Shown: piece after piece, positions 32,826 through 45,080 of the stretch
Layout of the letters: every line of letters begins with the position of its first letter
Position numbering within the stretch: the stretch's first letter is position 1
Assembly (NCBI GenBank): GCA_012934845.2
Contig: WNNJ02000176.1
Location: 1 to 64,000 of the forward strand
Reading direction: 5' to 3'
From: Pomphorhynchus laevis
Taxonomy: Eukaryota > Acanthocephala > Palaeacanthocephala > Echinorhynchida > Pomphorhynchidae
DNA length: 64,000 bases
Notes under the pieces: model-generated
What the model saw: only the letters and a program-made list of their open reading frames with translations
Told to the model about the DNA's origin: nothing
Databases searched by the model: none
Program-made: the position numbers and the translations under genes

Positions 32826-35800
32826 TGGTTCAGATGCAAATATGGAGGAGAGCGCAGAGAGTACTAATCTCTTAAGTTTTTGCTTCGTCGCAGGGGAGCC
32901 ATGAAAGACAACCACCTGCGATTTGGCGGAGTTTAAAATAAGGTTGGATATGGGTAACTGATCTTTTAATCTTAGAAAAAAAGGGCTTATGTCAGAGACT
33001 ACGTCTTTACACCTGTGTCCAGTGAACAGGGCTGTGGTGTCATCAGCGTACACCACAAGACGTTGTTCGCGTTTAAATATTTTGAATAGATTAATGGAAG
33101 CAGCAAGATATAAGATAGGAGAAAGAGGTGAACCTTGAGGCACACCCGTAATAGGGTAAAACTGACGCGCATCAGGGTCGTCTTTATAATAAAACCGTTT
33201 GGTGTACAGCAGGATCTCTACTCTGTTCACAATTCTCGCAGGCAACGCGAGGGACCTGAGAGAAGAGATCACAAAAGGAATAGAGATGCGGTCAAATGTA
33301 GCAGAAAAGTCAAGGAAAGCAGCCACAACTAGACGATGGCTATTATCCCGTCAAAACTGCTCCACCTCACCAACTACTGAGCGACCTTTGACAAACCCAT
33401 GAAAACCTGGAGGGATCAAATTACGCTTACTTAAATGGTCGCGGATTTTACGCGCAAGCGCATTTTTGTAAATCGACACGAAGGCATTTTGAATCGAAAT
33501 GGGTCGCAGATCTTTAGGGCATGAGCAGGATGTTTTCTTAGGAATAAAAACACACTTACTAATATTAATGCCTGCTACATCGGATGGGGAAGCTAAAAGC
33601 ATTGTGACGGCCACCTCTCTTCTCTGATCAGCTGTCAAAAGCTGACTGACCTGAGAAGAAAGTGGAGCGACGGATTTGGAGGTGCCCGGAAGTGGACCAT
33701 AAGAGTTAAGGATATCCGTAACAGATAGATCCCTACTTCTGAAGTTACACCAAGGCGGGATTGGTTGAGGTGATTGAGTGGCTCCATAGTTGTGTAGGGC
33801 TAGTGACTCCTCCAAAACTTTATCAAGGCCTACATTCCCTATCCAACCCAATGCTCTATCCTTCCAGCAAACAAACTTCTCCTTCTTGAAAATCTTCCAA
33901 AAGGAAGACTGAGAAGGATTTAAACGAGCAATGCTTGTCCTATCCCTACTCAGCTGGAACCTATATCTAGTGCTCCAGTATTCATTCGAGAGAGCCTGTC
34001 TGGCGGAAACAGAGATTATGGAGGTTTAGCAATTTCGCTAGGACCTTGAGCTCCGTCGGAGTGAGATTGTATATACGACCTTTATAGGTGGTTGATAAAA
34101 TCGCGGTAGCTTGCGAAAATAGGTAGGTATTAAATTCGGTCAGACTCTCATTTCCTATTCTGGGAAAGAGTTGGATAGCCGCCTGGAAGAAGGCTACTCT
34201 GATCGGATCAAAGTGAAACCTCCTTCGAAGCAATGTATCTTCCTCAATTCTCCAACGAATTAGGTCATGAGAGGTGGACAATTGCTGGCGCGACTGCTCC
34301 GTGCAGAGGGGTTTTAACAACCACCTCGAGTAAAGCAGTAAAATGTCGAGGATAGAATTTGTTGATGTGCTATGAAGGGTAGGAGATAGGGGTTTGTGAA
34401 TAAGATAACCGTTCCTAGCTCTGTGAAGTGCTGCATTGATCCAACGACCAGTTCTGTCGTTGAAATCCCCAAGTATCATGTCATAACCGCTGTCAATAAT
34501 ACTATCTAGGAGATCACGGTTCTTGTGAATTTCCCCTAGACGGATGTAGACATTGGCTATACTGAGGCGTTTACCGTTCTTACTGAGTGGAACTACTAAA
34601 CAAGACATGGCTAGACATGAGTAGTTTAATAGGAGGGAGAATTTTAATGAGCACTTAACTAAGGTCAATAGTCCTTGAGAAGAAGAGGAGTGAGGTGGGG
34701 TTATGTACGGAGTTGTTAACCTCATCCAAGGTCGGTACCCCCTGGGCAATATCTTCATTTCCCTGTGAGGCGACCCCTTTAACTTTAAGTAATTTGCACA
34801 TCTTGAGAAGCGGAACTGTACGCGCTGATGCAGCTCGCTTTTTTGATTGAGTCCTCGCTAGATCAGGCGACATCGGCACTGTGGCTGAACCGAGTAATGC
34901 CGCCAACAGGGGTGGCTATCATCTTCTCCATTTGTGCGAGAATAACTTTTTTGTAATTTTCAATTAGATGAAGAATGTCCGTGTTGGACATTCCATCAGC
35001 CGGCGTAGATATCGATGCAGTCTCTGGAAACATGGGTAGATTGACCGGAGAATCTTCTCTGATAATCCTTGAACACTTTGCAGCGTCGCGACTAGGCGGG
35101 GTTGTCTCTCCCGCAATTGTGGCAGACAGGGGCAGCAATACACCTCTCCCACTTTAGCATGTTGTCGCACAAAGCCATACCACAGACTCCCCAGATTTTC
35201 TTTTGGAAACATGTCGAGCCCCAGTGCCCCTAAGCGTGGCATACGTTACAATGGTCGTACGTAAACGCATCTTGGTCCACTAGAGTAAAGCTTAGATTGT
35301 ACCCCAGAAAGGGGTTCATAGTTGCTTTAGATAGAATCAGACCATTATCCAGATCATCCGAACGGAAGCTATTGGGAGGACATCCCCAGCTTTAGACTTG
35401 ATCCCTCTAATTGAATGCAATTTGTATGTACTTTTCAGGAGGTAAGTCCTCCTGCTCAAGATGAGGAGGGAAATTAGTAATCTTTAGGGTAGCCTGTATA
35501 GGCTTAAGCATTATCGTTCCCAGATGGGATAAGTTCTTTTCGAAAGATAATTTGTACGCTTCCATAAATATTGGGGAAGCAAATGCCACTTCAGTTCCTC
35601 CTGATGACCTCTAATTCTTATTCTGATACAACGTCTGTTATTTATTAGTCAATTCATAAAAATGACGTTTATTTTAAATTTTATTTTTTATTTTTATTTT
35701 TATTTTTTAACTTGATTAAAATTATAGAAAATCTAAAAACAATTATTAATTTTATTATTTAATTATTAAATTTTGATTTAGCATTATTATGTTTTGTTTA

Positions 35801-36300
35801 TTTTATAATTATATAACAATACGTAGACTCAGTTAGCTGATTTAATTAATAGAGTTTTCATAAATTTTAACAGTATTGAAAACAACTCTGCCTGAGTAGT
35901 GATTGACAAATTCACGCAGAAAAATACTAAAAAATATGTGCCTCTTAAGAGGCTTAGAGGCAGTAATAATCACCAAGTTATTGAGTTTAGGTATTGGGAG
36001 TGGAAGTACCCCCGAGTCAGCTGCAGACAAAGACAAAATATTACTAACCTTGAGATCTTTGTTAATCGTTGTCGAACAAGAATTCATACCTTTTTCGTCC
36101 ATTTCTGTGTCGATTTTCGTTGTGAAAGTAGAATCTTTTGATGCTCCGCAAGCGTTTATACTCGTAAAACAATTCATGAATTAGTTAAATAATGTTTTTT
36201 TTATTTTGGCTGTATGTAAATTTGTTCATTATGTTATATAAAAAGTACAGTTTTTCATATGTAGATTGTTTTGTCATATGTTCGTGTGTGATTAAAGCTG
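32826..36300 (-). mobile_element. LINE-A copy lacking its 3' end, with PLE piece inserted in ORF1
   Basis: Reads from the RT C-terminal side (32826) through YADD (near 33045), motif B (near 33140), central ORF2 (33351-33851), endonuclease (34000-34760) and ORF1 (34860-36177) to a 5' UTR. Long open stretches remain (196, 166 and 258 codons) but there are several breaks. The 3' end is missing at about 32820. ORF1 is interrupted by a ~255-bp PLE fragment at 35595-35850, and the LINE reading frame is recognisable on both sides of it. Confidence 0.75.
35595..35850 (+). mobile_element. 5'-truncated PLE insertion inside LINE-A ORF1
   Basis: 35592-35843 is about 95% alike to 4028-4268 and ends at the same base (CAGTTAGCTGATTT). 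It lies between LINE-A residues YENS and EVAFASP, which are adjacent in the intact family pattern (Y-x-x-S-E). So this is an insertion with a very short or no target duplication. The orientation is opposite to the LINE. 5' truncation at insertion is usual for PLEs. Confidence 0.75.
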
Positions 36301-36496
36301 TTTTATTGTAAGAAGTTGATTTTAGGTTTGTGAATAGATGCATGTTGTAATTACATTTAATCGATCAAGACACATTGAAGCATTGGTAAGTGAGCATATT
36401 TTATTTAGGGGTAATTAAGTTTATGAAAGTCGTACAATATTAAACGTTGAATTACAATATTTCTTCTTGTTACATTTCTGACACCGGGGTTACGTG

Positions 36497-36735
36497 TAGT
36501 TTGAAGATATTAATTTATAGGTAAGATTGATTCCCAGTTGTTTGAAGATATTAATTTATACATAAGATTGATTCATAGTTGTTTGAAGATATTAATTTAT
36601 ACGTAAGATTGATTCCTAGAAAGCAAGTGTGTGCTGATTTAGAAATATGTATTGATTTGTAGTTGTTTGAAGATATTAATTTATACGTAAGATTGATTCT
36701 TAGAAAGCAAGTTTGTACTAATTTAGAAATATGTA
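36497..36735. repeat. Tandem repeat, 41-bp unit and longer higher-order unit
   Basis: TTTGAAGATATTAATTTATA recurs with starts at 36500, 36541 and 36582 (41-bp period) and again at 36666. The last two repeats each extend into a shared tail (TAGAAAGCAAG...GATTTAGAAATATG or close). It lies between LINE-A fragments. Confidence 0.8.
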
Positions 36736-36789
36736 GCGTCTTATACATTTTGGTTTTATCGAACACTATTTGTATCGCCTTATCCATTG

Positions 36790-37570
36790 TAGTATTAGCA
36801 AACAGTATTGGTATAGCCGCAAGTTTTTGTTTGCATGTTCTAAAGATATGTGGCCCATTTCAATTCAAATTCCCTCATCTCTTTCTACGAAAAAGCGCTT
36901 ACACGTAGAATCAACGACCATTTATATAAGCATAAGTTAATCTTACCAAGTATTCATAAGTTTGTAAATAATCGCTAGGTCCATTCGGCATTTGGTGAAG
37001 TGCATCGATTTTTTCAAGAGAACAGTCATCAGCTTGCTGTAGTTGTTTTTCTCGACTTTTTTGTAGCATTTGACCGCATCTAAATTCCTTTAGTTATCTC
37101 TTCTCTCAGATCTCTCGGGTTTCTTGCGAGAATCGCTGTATGCCAAGCGCTTCTTTTATAAAGACGATTCTGATGCAAGTCAGTTACCCTATTACAGGTG
37201 TGCCTCAAGGTTCCCCACTTTCTCCAATCTTGTATCTTGCTGCCTCTATTTAACTTTACAAAAAATTAAACGCGAGCAACATCTAGGGGTATACGCTGAT
37301 GATACTACCACAGCCCTGTTTTCTTGATGCATGTGCAAAGATGTAGTCTCTGACATCAGCCGTTTCTTTTTAAGATTAAAAGACAAGTTATCACCATCCA
37401 ATTTTATTATTAACTCCGCAAAATCCCAGGTGGTTGTCTTTAATGGAACCCCTAAGAAAATAAAAAATTAAAGAGACTAGCGATCACAGCTCTCTCCTCC
37501 ATTTTGCAGAATCAACCACTGCCACCCTTCACAAATCGAGTAAGATACCTGAAGTTTGCCATTACGGTGT
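36790..37570 (+). mobile_element. LINE-A fragment, plus strand, RT region
   Basis: Matches LINE-A ORF2 in the opposite orientation to its neighbours, from the segment before the RT fingers (AAGATATGTGGCCCATTTC) through motif B (GTGCCTCAAGGTTCCCC near 37200) and YADD (TACGCTGATGATACT near 37288). Both ends are missing and the frame is broken at many points. Confidence 0.7.
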
Positions 37571-37856
37571 TTCAAACTTATCTTGTTTCCAGCCCTTAGA
37601 GAATCCTTTAAAAGTATCGAATTCAAAAATGTCCCCACGCTTGCACATTTTTTTCACTTTTTTATTCTTCGATTCGAATATTCCTTTTAAGAAAACAATA
37701 TCGGCAGTTTCACTGCATGGCCAAAACTAAATAAATAAATAGAATATTTTTTTAATAACAGAGCAAAACAGAATTAAAATATGTTAATACATGCATAAAT
37801 GAAAAATTTTATAGTAGAAAAGACCACAACAACAGACCATTTCATTTGGGTTGTCT
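37571..37856. other. No feature recognised
   Basis: AT-rich spacer between oppositely oriented LINE-A fragments, holding only a short unassigned remnant. Confidence 0.4.
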
Positions 37857-40266
37857 AATAACGGGCAAAGTGGATTCTATCCCACCAACCTACACCAGGG
37901 CGCCACCATCCGTTTAAATCACTCAGCGTCTCTCACGCACCCTGAGGTTCCAGTCGAGGCGGACAATGGTCAGTAATCGAGATGAGGAGCTTAATAAACT
38001 TTGGTCTTTGCTCTGCGGGATGTCCTCTAGAAAAGAAGACTAATCTCGAGATTGCCCATGTACCACAGAGGCGCACTTGAGCTTTCTTACTTAATGACAT
38101 GATGAGCCCGCTTCAGAGCGAATATAGATTTATTCTGTACACTTTTGAATTTAATCAATTCTGCTCAGGTCGATTATTTAACCGTAATGGTACACCCCAG
38201 TTATTTTATTCGATGTGTAATGGCGGGGAGTAATTGATTGTTCAATATGGATCAGCTAAAATTGTTAGTCTCTAGTTTTTTCTTTGTCACAGGGGCATCA
38301 TTAGACAGCCACATACGATTTAAAGAAGTTGAGAATAAGATTGGACATGGATTACTTGTCTTTTAATCTTGAAAAGAAGCGGCTGACGTCAGAGACTACA
38401 TCTTTGCAATGCATCAAGAAAACAGGGATGTGGTAGTATCATCAGCGTATACCACTAGATGTTGATTGCGTTTAAATGTTTTGAAGAGTATGATAGAAGC
38501 AGCAAGATATAAGATAGATGGATGTGGGGAACCTTGAGGCATACCTGTAATAGAGTAGAACTGACGAGCATCAGGGTCATCTTCATAAAAGAATCATTTG
38601 GCATACATCAATATCTTCACCCTGTTAACAATTCTCGGAAGCAACCGAGAGACCGAATAGAAGAGATAACAAAGGGAATGGAAATGTGATCAAATGCAGC
38701 GGAAAAATCAAGGAAAAGAGTCAACAACGAGCTTATAATTGTTGTCCTGACAGAACCAATACACTTCACCAACTGCCGAATGAACTGAGTGACCTTTGAC
38801 AAACCCATAGAAACTTATTGAGATTAAGTTACTCCTACTTAGAGGGTCGTGGATTCTACTCGAAAGCGCTTTTTCGTAGATGGAGATGAGGGAGTGTTGT
38901 ATCGAGATAGGGGAAGATCTTTGGGATATAAGACCACTTTTTGTATAAAAATATTCCGGTTAATGTTGATGCCAGCAACATCGGAGGGGAGGCTAATAGC
39001 AGCGTAATGACGACGTCCTTTCTCTGACTGACTGTCAAAAGCTGACAAACCCGAGTGGAGAGCCGCGCATTGAATCTGGAGCTCCCGGAAGTGGACCTCA
39101 GGCATTCAGGATATCGAAAACCGCTAAATCCTTGATCCTGAAGTCACATCAAGACGGTATTGGTTGGCGAGAATGAGTGGCTCTATAATTATGTAAGGTT
39201 AGTGAGTCCTCCATGACTTTGTCAAGGCCTATGCAACAAATTCAACCAGATGTTCTCTCCTTCCTGCAGAAAACTTCTTGAATATCTGCCAGAAGAAATA
39301 TTGATATGGATTACGACGAGCAATGGTCGCCTTATATCTACTCAGCTAGAACCTATATCTAGATCTCCAGTATTCTTTCAAGATGGCCTGCCTGATGCAA
39401 GAAGGCCTGCCTGATGCAAGAAGGCCTGCCTGATGCAAGAAGGCCTGCCTGATGCAAGAAGGCCTGCCTGATGGAAACAGAGAGATTGGAAATGTTTAGC
39501 ATTTTAGCTAGGACTTTGAATTTTGTTGAAGTGTGATTTAATAAACGACCTTTATAGCCGGTCGAAAGTATCGCGGTAGCTTGCGAAGAGAGATTAATCA
39601 AATCGTGTCAGACTCGCATTTCCTACGATTTTGAAGAGTTGGATCGCAGCCTGGGTGAAGGCTACTCTGATTGGGTCAAAGTGAAACCAACTCCTCAGTA
39701 GTGTACGTTCCGCCAGCCAAATAAGTTATGCGATGTGGATAGTTGTTGGCGTGACTGCTTAACACAGATAAGCTTTAGCAGCCACCTCTTTGTAGCAGTA
39801 GTATGTCGTGGAGTGAATTTGTTTTTGTGGGATAAAAGGTAGGGGATAGTGGTTTATGTATAATATAAACGTTCCTAGATCTACGAAGTGCTGTAGTAAC
39901 TTAACTACCACTTCTGTCATTGAAGTCACCAAGTAACATGCCATAGCAGCTACCAAATATACGTCCAGGGGGTCACGGTTCTTGTGAATCTCTCCCGGCT
40001 GAATATAGATATTGACTATACTGATGCGTTTACCGTTCTTTCAGAGTGTTATCGCTATTGAAGTGTTCCTTAGAGTCCATAAGAACCGTTGGCGAGATTA
40101 TTATTTGGTTTGTAGCCTTCTTGATATGATGAAGTTCCTCCGAAAAAGTTGAATTACCAGAAAAAACTCCACTTACCTTGTTTGTTCCAGAGAAAATAGC
40201 TTGTTTTTCCATGTTTGTTGATTTGTTTGATCTTCCGATGTTAACATTACTGCACATTTCACTCAT
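37857..40266 (-). mobile_element. LINE-A copy, decayed, minus strand
   Basis: Runs from the 3' region (TCACTCAGCGTCTCTCACGC near 37920) through RT (GCGTATACCACTAGATGTTG near 38450) and endonuclease (near 39760-39960) to an ORF1 start: ATG at 40264-40266, followed by a 78-codon N-terminal piece. Many breaks. It lacks most of ORF1. Its ORF1 start codon lies directly against the 3' end of the next copy (40268 onward). Confidence 0.7.
39385..39479. repeat. 19-bp tandem repeat inside LINE-A ORF2
   Basis: Five units of GGCCTGCCTGATGCAAGAA start at 39385, 39404, 39423, 39442 and 39461, the last diverging at its end. Other LINE-A copies have a single unit. Nineteen is not a multiple of three, so the expansion also disrupts the frame. 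Confidence 0.9.
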
Positions 40267-40267
40267 G

Positions 40268-42445
40268 TAATAATAAGGGTTTTCTTAAGAATTATACAAC
40301 CGATAGCTAACTAAAAATAGAAACACGCATCATACAAACATGGTCAAATGTCATCAAGTCGTTACCATTTAGTCCAGTCTTCTAATATGCTACGACATCA
40401 GGTCAACATGGATCTGAGTCCTTTAGTCACAACAACACGCCGCCATCCAACTGAACCATCCGGGGTCTTTCACCTCTCGAGGAATCTAGTCGAGGCAAAC
40501 TATGTTCAGTAATCTCGAGATGAAGAGCTTGAGAAACCTTAGTATTTGCTCTGGGTGACGTCATCTTGTAAATAAGACTAATCCCGAGATAGCCCTAGTA
40601 CCTCAGAGGCACACTTGGATTTTCCCGTTCAATGACAGATGCTGAGACCGTTTCAGAGCCCACCTAACTTTCTTCAGGATACGTTTGAGTCTATCCTGGT
40701 CAGCTTTCGCCGACTAATTCAGCGTAATGGTGACCCCAGATATTTTACTCGATTCGTGAAGGTGGGGAGTGATTGAAGCTGCAAAATAGAGGAGAGTGCA
40801 CATAGTGCTAGTCTGTTAAGTTTCTTTTTGGTTGCCGGAGCTCCATGAAAGACGACCACCTGCAGGTCTGTAGTATTATCAGCGCATACCACTAGATGCT
40901 GATCGCGTTAACATTTTTTGTAAAGTTTAATGGAGGCAGCAAGATACAAGATTGGAAAAAGTAGGGAGCCTTGTCGCACATCTGTATTAAGATAGAAGTT
41001 ACGTGCATCATGATCAACTTTATAGAAAAATCGCTTGATATACAACAATATTTCCACCCTGTTAGCAATTCTCGCAAGCAGCACGAGGGGCCTGAGAGAG
41101 GAGATAACGAAGAGAATGGATATGCGGTGAAATGCAGCGGAAAAGTCAAGAAAAACAGCCACAGCAAGCTGATGACAGTTATCTTGACAAAACTGATGCA
41201 CTTCACCTATTGTTGTATGGACCGAGCGAATTTTTACGTACCCATAAAAACCTGGTGGGATTAAATTTTGCATACTTAGATGGTCGTGGATTTTACGCTA
41301 CGCGCAAGCGCTTTTTCGTAAATGGTGGAGGGAGTTTTGAATCGAGATAGACTGTAGATCTTTAGGACATGAAATCGATTTCTTTTTTTGGTATAAAAAA
41401 CGATGGCTGATATTAATGCCAGCAGCATAGGACGTGGATGCTAGTGGCATTGTGATGTTACTAGCCTCCCCGTCGTGGGATTTGGAGGTGTCTGGAAGTG
41501 GCTTCCAGGAGTTTAGGATATCAGTGACAAATAAGTCCCTGCTTCTAAAGTCGTGGAGTTGGGGAGATATAGTGCTCCATAATTATGTAGGGATAGCTAC
41601 TCCTAAAACTTTGTCAAGGCATATGCTACCGATTGAACCCAAGGCTCTCTCCTTCCAGCAGACAAAATTCTCCCTCTTAGATATCTTCCAAAAGGAAGAC
41701 CGAGAATGGTTAAGTCAAGAAATGTTCGCCTTATCCCTACTAAGCTAAAACCTGTCTCTAGTGCTCCAATATTCATTCGAGAGAACCTGTCTGGCGGAAA
41801 CAGAGAGATTAGCGATGTGTAGCATTTTAGCTAGTACCTTGAGTTTTGTTGGAGTGGGATTGTATATATGACCTTTATAGGTAGTCGAAAGAAACGCTGT
41901 AGCTTGCGATGAGAGGTAGGAATTAAATTAGGTCAAACTCTCATTACCAATTCTGGGTAAGAGTGGGATAGCAGCCTGAAAGAAAGTCACTCTGATTGGA
42001 TCAAAGTGAAACCTCCTTCTAAGCAACGTATCTTCTTCTATCCGCCAACAAATTAGGTCATGAGAGGTGGTCTGTTTTTGGCGCGACTGCTCAGTACAGA
42101 TGGGTTTCAACAACTACATCTTATGTAGTAGTAAAATGTCGAGGAGGGAATTAGTTGTTGAGCAATGAAAGGTGTGGGAATGTGAATTGTGAATAAGATA
42201 GTCGTTCCTGGCTTTGCGGAGTGCTGCATTAATCCAACGACCAGTTCTGTCGTTAAAGTAGCCAAGTAAGATGTCATAGCCGCTACCTATTATACGATCG
42301 AGGAGGTTACGGTTCTTGTTAAGTTCTCTCTGCCGGATATAGATATTGGCTATGCTGATGCGTTTACCGTGTTTACAGAGTGATATAGCTAAGCAAGACA
42401 GGGCTGGACAAGAATAGTTTAGTAAGAGGGAATTTCTAAGGAAAA
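40268..42445 (-). mobile_element. LINE-A copy, 5'-truncated, minus strand
   Basis: The 3' terminus is AATAATAAGGGTTTTCTTAAG at 40268-40290. The copy then runs through the 3' region (40380-40720), RT (motif A near 41150), central ORF2 and endonuclease (to about 42425). Frames are broken repeatedly. The upstream end near 42430 has a short duplicated filler (TTTCTAAGGAAA twice) before an oppositely oriented copy. Confidence 0.7.
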
Positions 42446-42449
42446 GTTT

Positions 42450-45080
42450 CTAAGGAAATTTACGGAAAAGTTTAAGAACAGAATACTATTCAACTCAATC
42501 CGTTATTATGAGGCGGAGGCAAATTTCATTCGTATCCTCCAACCTCGCGATTTCCTATACTGAATATTTTAACAAGGAATTGGCGCATCTCGGAAGTATT
42601 TCTTTCATGCCTATTCAGGCCACTTTAAAAATCTCGAGCATCCCACCTCACTTGGATGCGGCAGTTATACTGGTCCTTTCAAGTCTTTATAATGTCACCA
42701 GGGTCCGCTTTGTAATGGGGAAGAACGGCTTTCCACTTCCAATTGCCTTCTGCGCCTCTTCTATTGACTTAGCCGAATGCCTTACAAGATCCGCTTGCAA
42801 CTTTCTACTGGATCATAATCTGAAATTCTCTTTAATTGACACCGATAATCTCACCTACCCCCACTGCAACATATTCCACAAATGGGCTCATTGGGGGTTA
42901 ATGTTGCCAGTTGCCACGGTTCTGCGGTGTATGTGGTATCTCAGACTGCCTGTAAGTTAGCAGGAAATGTAGTGGTCCACCGAAGTGCTCCAACTGTGGT
43001 GGAGCGCATCTGGACTGGTCAAGAAAGTGTACTCACTTCAAGCGGTACAAATTACGTCACAGCTCCACCCCGGCCAAGTCCACGGGCTTCGCGGAAACGA
43101 GCAAAATACTTGTACTTGGATATTATTCGATTGATTGACTGTAATCGCCAATCCAATTTGAAGCAAATTGAGACATATTGCCAACCAGATCTCGTTGCTG
43201 TTTAAGACAGCAGAGGTTTCGGTATCTCCAGTTTCTGCTAAGTCGAAGAAGAGGTGTGCATCTGCTCATATCGTGCCTCCTGTCAAAATTTGTAAACTGA
43301 TTAAATCATTAATAGTGGCGGCCCCCAATGGAAATGAAGACATTGCCCGTGTGGAATCCACCTCCTCTATTGTGTCTGGTGGTGGGAAGGCTGTTCTTCC
43401 TACTATTGGTCCCAACTAAGTGTGGGCGTCCCGCTCTGGTCTACCATCACAATGGGAAGTAATCGGGAGCCTTTTTCACTTAATATTATTCAGTGGGAGT
43501 AAGGGGTGCTTCCGTCATTAGACTTCTATCAGGTAGAGATGCTGATGTTATAGTCCTTCAGAAGACGCGGTATTTCCGTCTCACTCAGGACATTACTCGA
43601 TTTATCCCTAAGCATATGATCATCTACTTTACTCCGTACATAATCTCACCTCACTTCTCTTTACTTCAAGGTCTTCTAACACTAGTAAAGAGCTATTTAA
43701 GATCCTCCCTCTTACTAAACTTTTTTTGTCCAGCCCTGTCTTGTTTAGCGATTTCACTCTGTTGGAACGGTAAACGCATCAGTACAGCCAATATATACAT
43801 TCGGCCAGGGGATATCTATAAGAATCATGAGCTCTAGGACCGTATTCTTGGTAGCGGTTATGGCATGTTACTTGGTTACTTTAACGACAGAACTGGTCGT
43901 TGGATTAATGCAGCACTCCGCAAAGTCAAGAACGACTATCTTATTCACAATTCACATTCCCACACATTTCATTGCTCAATAACTAATTCCGTCCTCGACA
44001 TTTTACTACTACATAAGATGTGGTTGTTGAAACCCATCTGTACTGAGCAGTCGCGCCAAAAACTGACCACCTCTCATGACTTAATACGCTGGCGGCTAGA
44101 GGAAGATACGCTGCTAAGAATGAGGTTTCACTTTGATCCTACCAGACTGGCCTTCTTTCAAGCAGATATCCAACTCTTCTCCCAGAATAGAGAATGATAG
44201 TTTGACCGACCTACCTCTCTTGGCAAGCTACCAGGATTCTATTAAGTACCTATAGAGCTTGAATTTACAATCCCACTCCAACAAAACTAAAGGTCCTAGC
44301 AAAAATGTTACACCTTCCCAATCTGTCGGTTTCCTTCAGACAGGTTATCTCGAATGAATATTGGAGTTCTAGATATAGGTTCCAGCTGAGTAAGGGCAGG
44401 ACGAGTATTGCTCGTCTTAATCCCTCTCAGGATTCCTTCTGGAAGATATTCAAGGAGAAGTTTGTCTGCTGGCGGGAGAGAGCATCGGGCTGGTTCGGTA
44501 GTATAGGCCTTGACAAAGTTTTGGAGGAATCACTAGCCCTACATAATTATAGAGCCACGCTTTTTCCCCAGCCAAACCTCCAAATCTGTTGCTCCATCTC
44601 TTCTTGAGTTTATCAGCTTTTGACAGCCAATCAAAGAAGAGAAGTGGCCGACATAATGCTTTTAGCCTCACCATCTGATGTAGCCGGCATCAATTATAGC
44701 CGACGTATATTTTTACCAAAGAAAAAATCGGTTTCATGTCCTAAATATCTGCGGCCTATTTCAATTCAAAATTTCCTCATATCCATCTACGAAAATGGCT
44801 TGCGCGTTTAATCCACGATCTTTTAAGTAGGCGTAACTTAATGCCACTAAGTTTTAATAGATTTTTCAAAGGGCGCTCGGTCCATTCACAATTGGTGAAG
44901 TGCATCAGTGTTGTCTGGATAACAGTCATCAGTTTGCTGTGGCTGTTTTTCTTGACTTTTCCGCTGCATTTTACCGCATCTGTATTCCCTTTGTTAACTC
45001 CTCTCTTAGGTCCCTCAGGCTGCTTACGGAAATTGTTTACAGGATGGAGATATTGCTGTACACTAAGAAAATCTTTTTTA
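42450..45080 (+). mobile_element. LINE-A copy, plus strand, truncated at both ends
   Basis: Starts within ORF1 (KNRILFNSIRYY near 42470), continues through ORF1 (42508-43420), a short gap, ORF2 endonuclease (43440-44200) and central ORF2, and stops inside the RT before motif B (near 45070, TTGCTGTACACTAAGAAAATC). It is head-to-head with the preceding minus-strand copy. Several frame breaks. Confidence 0.7.
42508..42960 (+). pseudogene. LINE-A ORF1 remnant
   Basis: Open for 150 codons and clearly related to LINE-A ORF1: LKISSIPPHL, then VMGKNG..PIAFCASSIDLAECL. It reaches the first zinc knuckle (YPHCNIFHKWAHW) before the frame is lost. One knuckle cysteine is already changed. Confidence 0.65.
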
